From assembly GCA_013044475.1 (NCBI GenBank), contig JABEUM010000090.1, positions 1-36,546 on the forward strand: a stretch of 36,546 nucleotides of DNA, written 5' to 3'. Shown here piece after piece: positions 31,611-36,546 of the stretch (the stretch's first letter is position 1; every line of letters begins with the position of its first letter). This stretch comes from Acidimicrobiaceae bacterium (GTDB lineage: Bacteria > Actinomycetota > Acidimicrobiia > Acidimicrobiales > Acidimicrobiaceae). Made by a program: the position numbers and the translations under genes. Under the pieces are notes generated by a model. It saw nothing but the letters and a program-made list of their open reading frames with translations. It ran no database searches and was not told the origin of the DNA.

Positions 31611-33581
31611 CTAGCTCTCAGTCTCTAGCAGAAGATCGGGCGGAAAGATCTCCTCCTTGATGGACTCGACAAATGCATCTAGTGGTACTCCTCGATTCGG
31701 AGTCTCCGACCCTCTGCTGTTTACACCAACCGTTTTAGCATTAACGTCGTCGTCACCCACGACAAGAATGTATGGGGTCTTTTCAAGTTTTGCTTTGCGG
31801 ATCCTCGAACCAAGCGGCTCAGTAGCGTCGGCTACTTCTGCCCTTGCTCCGGCGCTAACGAGCCTACCCACGACCTCCTTTGCATAAGTTTCATGGTCTT
31901 TTCGTACCGGCAAAACTTGAATTTGCGACATCAACAGCCACATCGGAAGTGCACCGGCATAGTGCTCGAGGAGAATAGCAAAAAATCTCTCGACCGAACC
32001 GAACAGGGCCCTATGGATCATGTAGGGCCTTCTTCTTTGGTTGTCATTGTCGACAAAATTCATGTCGAATCGCTGGGGCATCTGGAGATCGACCTGCAAA
32101 GTGGAGACCTGCCAGCGCCGACCGATGGCGTCTTTCAGGTGAACGTCGATCTTGGGAGCATAGAAAGCCCCCTCCCCTTCTGCTATGACGTAGGGTATCC
32201 CAGAAGCCTCGAGTGCAGTCTTCAGGGCGGAAGTAGCCTCTTCCCATTCCGCGTCTTCACCGACGGACTTATCTGGCCTCGTGGCTAGCTCGGCTTCGAA
32301 GTCCTTCAAGCCAAAAGATCGGAGCATAGCGAGCACAAATTTTAACAATCTGGTGAGCTCGTCTGCGAGCTGTGAGGGTGCACAGAAGATATGTGAATCA
32401 TCCTGTGTAAGGCCGCGGACTCGAGCAAGGCCGTGTAGCACACCAGAGCGCTCAAAACGGTAAACCGTACCGAATTCAAAAAGTCTAAGCGGCAGCTCGC
32501 GATAGGATCTGAGCTGCGACCGGTAGATCAAGATATGCATTGGACAGTTCATTGGTTTCGGGTAATAAGTTGCTCCCTCCATTTCCATCGGAGGATACAT
32601 CCCATCCTTGTACCATCCCAGATGGCCTGAAATCTCGTATAGCGTTGACTTCGCAATATGTGGGGTCCAAGCAAGTTGGTAACCAGCTTTGATATGGGCT
32701 TTTCGAGACATCTCTTCCATCTGATAGCGGATGAAGGCTCCTTTGGGGTGAAAAACCGGAAGCCCGCCGCCTATCTCTACCGGAAAATGGAATAGATCCT
32801 GCTCAGCTCCAATTCTGCGATGATCTCGCTTCTCTGCCTCTTTAAGCCTATTCAAGTGCTCCTCAAGCTGAGCCTTTGACTCCCACGCTGTCCCGTATAT
32901 CCTCTGGAGTTGCTCCTTGTTTTCGTCTCCACGCCAGTAAGCACCCGCCACCCTGAGGAGTTTGAAATGGCCTAATTGGCCGGTATGTCCTACATGTGGG
33001 CCCTTGCACAGATCGACAAACTTATCGGCATTTCGATATACCGAAACTCCGTCGTCGCTAACCCCTTCAGCAAGTGCCTCGTCGGCCAGTTCCTGCACTT
33101 GCCTGATAATCTCAGTTTTGAAAGGCTGGTCTCTAAAGATCTCCAATCCAGATTCATAACTGAGCTCTTCCCGAGTAAAGGGTTGCTTTGCCGAGATGAT
33201 TTCACGCATCTTGGTCTCGACGCGTAAAAGGTCTTCGTCGCTAAAACGCTGATTATCCGGTAGTTCAAAATCGTAGTAAAAACCATCGGCGATCGAAGGG
33301 CCTATCGCGTATTTGGCACCGGGATATAGCTCCAATACCGCCTGCGCCATAACGTGAGCGGTGGAATGACGAATAACCGATAGGCCGTCCGGCGAACTTC
33401 CATTTACGAACTCCACGACCGAGCCATCTTCGACCAGCGCCGAAAGATCCGTCAGTGCCCCATTGACTTTTGCTGAAATCACGCCCTTAGGGCGCGGGTC
33501 GATAGACCTAAGTACGTCCAGTGCGCTTACGACACCATCAAACTCATGGGTTTGTTCACCCAGAACACTTATCCTTGCCAA
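31611..33581 (-). CDS. thrS: Threonine--tRNA ligase
   Basis: Encodes 656 residues, full length, charging tRNA-Thr. Residues 1-62 are a TGS domain. The editing domain has HSTAH (72-76) and CKGPH (192-196), the HxxxH and CxxxH sites that remove serine. The class II core includes MNCPMHILIYRS with the zinc Cys, FEFGTVYRFERSGVLHGL (motif 2), DDSHIFC and HRALFGSVERFFAILLEHYAG (motif 3). An anticodon-binding domain follows (IQVLPVRKDHETYAKEV). The TTG start at 33581 has CGGAG six bases upstream. It follows mshC by 55 bp. Not a duplicated or truncated copy as far as can be seen. Confidence 0.98.
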   Translation of the reverse strand: MARISVLGEQTHEFDGVVSALDVLRSIDPRPKGVISAKVNGALTDLSALVEDGSVVEFVNGSSPDGLSVIRHSTAHVMAQAVLELYPGAKYAIGPSIADGFYYDFELPDNQRFSDEDLLRVETKMREIISAKQPFTREELSYESGLEIFRDQPFKTEIIRQVQELADEALAEGVSDDGVSVYRNADKFVDLCKGPHVGHTGQLGHFKLLRVAGAYWRGDENKEQLQRIYGTAWESKAQLEEHLNRLKEAEKRDHRRIGAEQDLFHFPVEIGGGLPVFHPKGAFIRYQMEEMSRKAHIKAGYQLAWTPHIAKSTLYEISGHLGWYKDGMYPPMEMEGATYYPKPMNCPMHILIYRSQLRSYRELPLRLFEFGTVYRFERSGVLHGLARVRGLTQDDSHIFCAPSQLADELTRLLKFVLAMLRSFGLKDFEAELATRPDKSVGEDAEWEEATSALKTALEASGIPYVIAEGEGAFYAPKIDVHLKDAIGRRWQVSTLQVDLQMPQRFDMNFVDNDNQRRRPYMIHRALFGSVERFFAILLEHYAGALPMWLLMSQIQVLPVRKDHETYAKEVVGRLVSAGARAEVADATEPLGSRIRKAKLEKTPYILVVGDDDVNAKTVGVNSRGSETPNRGVPLDAFVESIKEEIFPPDLLLETES

Positions 33582-33636
33582 TATCGACTCCGCAATTTTC
33601 CCGTCGCAGAAAATGGTTCTCAGCGACTAGTCCAGA

Positions 33637-34752
33637 TTAGATCACTATCCCCAAAAGTGAGGCGGCTAGCGAAACACCTTCACCCCGTCCAGCGGCCTCG
33701 TCCATCGCCAACAAGGCCCCTGGAACATCGAGATCGTCGTCCAAGGCGGCCCTCACTTCTTGTAAAGCACCTTCCCCTTCACCGGCTTTTTGATAACTCG
33801 CTAGTCTCGATGTCGCTACGTCAAGGAGTTCATTACTCCATTCCCATGAATGTCTGTAATGGTTCGAAATTATCGCCAACCGCACTTCACGCGGATCATG
33901 CTCAAGTAAGAGATCACCTACGAAAACTAGGTTCCCAAGTGACTTGGACATTTTTACTCCAGCAAGGTTCACCATGCCAACGTGCATCCAATACCTCGAA
34001 AACACCTCTTCGGACGCAGATTCAGCCTGGGCCGCTTCACATTCATGGTGTGGAAAGATAAGATCCGAGCCACCGCCATGGATATCAATTGTCGTGCCCA
34101 GCTCCCTCATAGCTAATGCTGAGCATTCGATGTGCCATCCCGGCCTGCCCTTTCCCCAACGTGATTCCCAGAAGGGCTCACCTGCTTCTGGAGCCTGCCA
34201 AAGTAAAAAATCGAGCTTATTTCTCTTGGCCGGATCTTCGGGATTGCCTCCGCGCTCCCTAGCGAGTGCCAGCATCTCCTCGTAAGAATAATGACTTATC
34301 TTTCCGAAATCCTTAGCCGTTGTAACGTCATAGTAAACAGATCCATTGCTCTGGTATGCGTGCCCTTTATCCATAAGTGCATCCACTAAATTAAGTATTT
34401 CCGCTATCGCAGATGTTGCTCTTGGTTCAGAGTGGGGTTGGACCAGTCCAAGAGCTCCCATATCTCTATCAAATTTCGCCATCTCCGATGCAGCCAAGTC
34501 CAGGTAAAAGACGCCTAGTTCCTTAGCTTTTCTCAAGATGTCGTCATCAACATCAGTCACGTTCCGGACACAAGTAGTCTGGAGACCCATATCGCGCAAG
34601 CGTCTCTGCAAAATATCAAAAGTGAGGTAAACGGCAGCATGTCCAATGTGGGCTGCGTCGTATGGCGTAATGCCGCAGGTATACATCTTGACAACCGGTC
34701 CCACCACTAACGGGACTTTGGTTTGTGCCGACGTATCAAATATATGGATCAA
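33637..34752 (-). CDS. mshC: Mycothiol ligase MshC (Cys:GlcN-Ins ligase)
   Basis: Encodes 371 residues. MshC adenylates cysteine and joins it to GlcN-inositol in mycothiol synthesis. It is a CysRS paralogue, and the distinction matters. Residues 24-40 (YTCGITPYDAAHIGHAA) carry the MshC form CGITPYD, where CysRS has CGPTVYD. The protein is shorter than CysRS (~460) and lacks its anticodon domain. RGGNPEDPAKRNKLDFLLW and GRPGWHIECSALA also fit MshC. Catalytic features are HIGH (35-38), KMSKS (267-271) and zinc ligands around Cys26, Cys210 and His235. The TTG start is 14 bases after npdG. Mycothiol is restricted to actinobacteria, a strong taxonomic marker. Confidence 0.93.
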   Translation of the reverse strand: MIHIFDTSAQTKVPLVVGPVVKMYTCGITPYDAAHIGHAAVYLTFDILQRRLRDMGLQTTCVRNVTDVDDDILRKAKELGVFYLDLAASEMAKFDRDMGALGLVQPHSEPRATSAIAEILNLVDALMDKGHAYQSNGSVYYDVTTAKDFGKISHYSYEEMLALARERGGNPEDPAKRNKLDFLLWQAPEAGEPFWESRWGKGRPGWHIECSALAMRELGTTIDIHGGGSDLIFPHHECEAAQAESASEEVFSRYWMHVGMVNLAGVKMSKSLGNLVFVGDLLLEHDPREVRLAIISNHYRHSWEWSNELLDVATSRLASYQKAGEGEGALQEVRAALDDDLDVPGALLAMDEAAGRGEGVSLAASLLGIVI

Positions 34753-34766
34753 TTTTCTCTGCCCTA

Positions 34767-35423
34767 CTACTTCGGAATTCCTATAACTCTTAATGCAACC
34801 CTAGTTTTGTACCGAATATTCAGATTAACAAGAACTGCCGTCATGGCCTCTATCGGTCCAGCCTGCGATAGAGAACCGGCAAAGTAGCTATTCATTCCGG
34901 GCAAACTGGAAAGAAGCTCCACTACTTCATGTCCCTCCTTCTCGTAGTCTGAACAGACCAAAACGTCAGCTTCTATCGGAGAAGAGATCTTTCCCAACTC
35001 CTTAGCCGGCACGTGGTGGAGGGCAGCGACGACCTTCGATTCAGGAAGAACAGCTTGAAGCGTCTGGGCTGCTGACCCTCTAGCTGGGATTATCGCCTGC
35101 AATTCAGAGCCAACCCTCATAAGAGCGTTCGCCATTGAGATAACCGTTTTACCGCCGAGCTCACCCAAAAGGGGCTCAACCGCCTTGAGCATCGTATCCC
35201 ACGGAGTCGCTACCACGACTAAATCGCATTCTGCCGCTCGCTCGTTTGTTCCTGCAAAAAGCGACAGGTCCTCCTCCTGGAACCTTTGGAGAGCTTCCTC
35301 TACCACAAGCGATGCCTTCGATTGTTCTCTCGAGCCTATCCACACATAGTGGCCAACACTCGCAAGCCGCAACGCCAAGGAACTTCCAGCGGGTCCAGTA
35401 CCACCCAGAATACCTATTTCCAC
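34767..35423 (-). CDS. npdG: NADPH-dependent F420 reductase
   Basis: Encodes 218 residues. It transfers hydride between NADP(H) and coenzyme F420. The N-terminal Rossmann motif reads MEIGILGGTGPAGSSLALRLA, with SRE after strand beta-2 fitting NADP binding. VVATPWDTM, VVAALHHVPAKEL and DVLVCSDY are family signatures, and the C-terminal helix with ALRVIGI is typical. The GTG start at 35423 has AGAAGG six bases upstream. It heads npdG-mshC-thrS-HIT, placing F420 and mycothiol redox genes together. It lies 89 bp from the divergent fabI gene. Confidence 0.94.
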   Translation of the reverse strand: MEIGILGGTGPAGSSLALRLASVGHYVWIGSREQSKASLVVEEALQRFQEEDLSLFAGTNERAAECDLVVVATPWDTMLKAVEPLLGELGGKTVISMANALMRVGSELQAIIPARGSAAQTLQAVLPESKVVAALHHVPAKELGKISSPIEADVLVCSDYEKEGHEVVELLSSLPGMNSYFAGSLSQAGPIEAMTAVLVNLNIRYKTRVALRVIGIPK

Positions 35424-35512
35424 TTACTACCTTCTCTCTAAAATTGGGCGCGAATGCCAGTATGTGCCGAAATAGACGCTAACTTTTGTGAAGTCTAGAC
35501 ACGGGAGGCGAA

Positions 35513-36286
35513 GTGGGGATTCTCAACAACAAGCGGATCTTAGTTACAGGAGTTCTAACCGACTCATCTATCGCATTTGGAATTGCGGACCAGGCCCAAA
35601 AAGAGGGTGCCAAAGTAATCCTTAGTGGCTTCGGGAGGGGCCTCTCTATCACCCAGCGCGCCGCAAAAAAGTTAGATCCAGTCCCGCCTGTTATAGCGCT
35701 TGACGTCATGAACCAACAAGACCTGGACGACCTTCCAAACAAGATCTCTGAACACTTGGGTGGTCTCGACTGCCTGGTTCATTCGATCGGGTTCGCTCCC
35801 TCTGCTTGCATCGACGGGCAAATGTTCGACGCCAGCTGGCCAGATGTGGCTACGGCAATTGAGGTTTCCACCTACTCGTTCGCTGCGCTGACTAAAGCAA
35901 CCCTGGGATTACTCGAATCGGGAGACAGTCCTTCGGTAATTGGCCTTGATTTCGACGCCACGGTAGCTTGGCCTGGCTATAACTGGATGGGTGTCGCCAA
36001 GGCCGGACTAGAGTCCCTGTGCAGGTACTTAGCGCGAGATCTCGGCCCAAAAGGCATTCGGGTAAACCTAATTAGTGCCGGGCCGATCAGGACAATAGCA
36101 GCAAAGTCGGTGGGGAGTTTCTCGAGCTTTCAAGATAGCTGGGGAGAAAAGGCTCCTTTAGGTTGGGATCCTAAAAGTAACCTGGCCGTGGCAAGGTCCA
36201 CCATTGCGCTACTGTCCGACTTTTTCCCATCCACCACGGGGGAAGTGGTGCACGTGGATGGAGGTTTTCATGCAGTTGGAGCATGA
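35513..36286 (+). CDS. fabI: Enoyl-[acyl-carrier-protein] reductase (FabI/InhA-like)
   Basis: Encodes 257 residues of the short-chain dehydrogenase superfamily. It reduces the trans-2-enoyl-ACP double bond with NADH in type II fatty acid synthesis. The N-terminus LNNKRILVTGVLTDSSIAFGIA and HSIGFAP match InhA closely. The active site reads GLDFDATVAWPGYNWMGVAK with Phe147, Tyr156 and Lys163, the InhA Phe-Tyr-Lys arrangement. AGPIRTIAAKSV and VHVDGGFHAVG follow. The GTG start at 35513 is four bases behind GGGAGG. It is divergent from npdG. InhA-like sequence again points to actinobacteria, although InhA-type FabI is not limited to mycolic-acid producers. Confidence 0.95.
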   Translation: MGILNNKRILVTGVLTDSSIAFGIADQAQKEGAKVILSGFGRGLSITQRAAKKLDPVPPVIALDVMNQQDLDDLPNKISEHLGGLDCLVHSIGFAPSACIDGQMFDASWPDVATAIEVSTYSFAALTKATLGLLESGDSPSVIGLDFDATVAWPGYNWMGVAKAGLESLCRYLARDLGPKGIRVNLISAGPIRTIAAKSVGSFSSFQDSWGEKAPLGWDPKSNLAVARSTIALLSDFFPSTTGEVVHVDGGFHAVGA

Positions 36287-36546
36287 TTTAGACATCGACT
36301 GCTCGATTGGTAGAACAGGTCCAATGGGTGCTGACAATCGATCTGCTCCCAACAACTTGAGCATAATTGCTCAGAGTCTTTAGGCTTATCCGCACATGGT
36401 TGATAAGAGATTTTGCTCTCTTGCAACTCGTGCCCCTTGACGCTCAGTTGCGCCGGAGAACGTGCTAGCAAGATACGCCGAACTTCCCCGTAGGGGGTAT
36501 AGAGAGTGATCTCATGATCGGAGTATCTATGCAGCAGGTTCCGAGC
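36268..36546 (-). CDS. Hypothetical protein, C-terminal part (cut by right edge)
   Basis: An open frame of 92 codons runs from the right edge to a TGA at 36268, overlapping the fabI end by 19 bases on the opposite strand. The visible residues begin ARNLLHRYSDHEITLYTPYG, then EVRRILLARSPAQL, and later a Cys-rich stretch (CSSCWEQIDCQ). I recognise no family. It may be the end of a real gene or a chance open frame; about 1% of random 92-codon windows at this base composition stay open. The first internal start, TTG at 36471, has no clear ribosome site. Confidence 0.35.
   Translation of the reverse strand, partial: ARNLLHRYSDHEITLYTPYGEVRRILLARSPAQLSVKGHELQESKISYQPCADKPKDSEQLCSSCWEQIDCQHPLDLFYQSSSRCLNHAPTA

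Noticed and set aside
33637-34752. Cysteinyl-tRNA synthetase (cysS)
   Set aside because: HIGH and KMSKS fit both families, but CGITPYD, the ~370-residue length and the missing anticodon domain identify MshC.
1-36546. Prophage, transposon, CRISPR array or toxin-antitoxin system
   Set aside because: No integrase, transposase, phage structural gene, Cas gene or regularly spaced repeats. The gene content is core metabolism, translation and repair.

Overview
The window comes from an actinobacterium. It carries mshC (mycothiol synthesis), a pgsA-patA-pimA set for phosphatidylinositol mannosides, an F420-dependent NADP reductase and an InhA-like enoyl reductase. Gene order also resembles the Mycobacterium tuberculosis neighbourhood thrS-HIT-pgsA1-patA-pimA ... 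pdxS-pdxT-yebC-ruvCAB ... secD-secF-relA. G+C looks close to half by eye, low for the phylum. A deep, moderate-GC lineage such as Acidimicrobiia is my inference and is not proven by the sequence. Almost everything lies on the minus strand; only a MocR-type regulator, an EF-G-like factor and fabI are on plus.

Layout, left to right. (1) 1-3891: 5' part of alaS, two small membrane proteins in the usual actinobacterial place next to alaS, and aspS. (2) 3892-5971: a 436-bp gap with two strong hairpins, then an APC-family amino-acid permease. (3) 6159-13872: queA-tgt-yajC-secD-secF-rel, transcribed right to left; this joins queuosine tRNA modification, the accessory Sec translocon and stringent response. 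(4) 13950-18398: an aminotransferase plus CoA-acylating semialdehyde dehydrogenase, with a divergent GabR/MocR-like regulator. This catabolic module sits between ruvB and queA and probably turns a beta- or gamma-amino acid into an acyl-CoA. (5) 18433-23402: pdxS-pdxT-yebC-peroxiredoxin-ruvC-ruvA-ruvB, tightly packed with GTGA overlaps. (6) 23703-28623: pgsA-patA-pimA, then an M48-like membrane protein that has lost its zinc ligands, then a DUF3048 lipoprotein. (7) 28853-30880: an EF-G paralogue with altered G motifs. (8) 31096-35423: npdG-mshC-thrS-HIT hydrolase. (9) 35513-36286: fabI/inhA, and a partial convergent reading frame at the right edge.

This is mostly core-genome sequence. I saw no transposase, phage gene, CRISPR array, tRNA or rRNA. 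The most unusual items are the apparent pseudo-protease in the PIM operon, the EF-G-like factor lacking the G3 histidine, the regulated catabolic insert with a repeat-rich operator region, and heavy use of TTG start codons with clear Shine-Dalgarno sequences.
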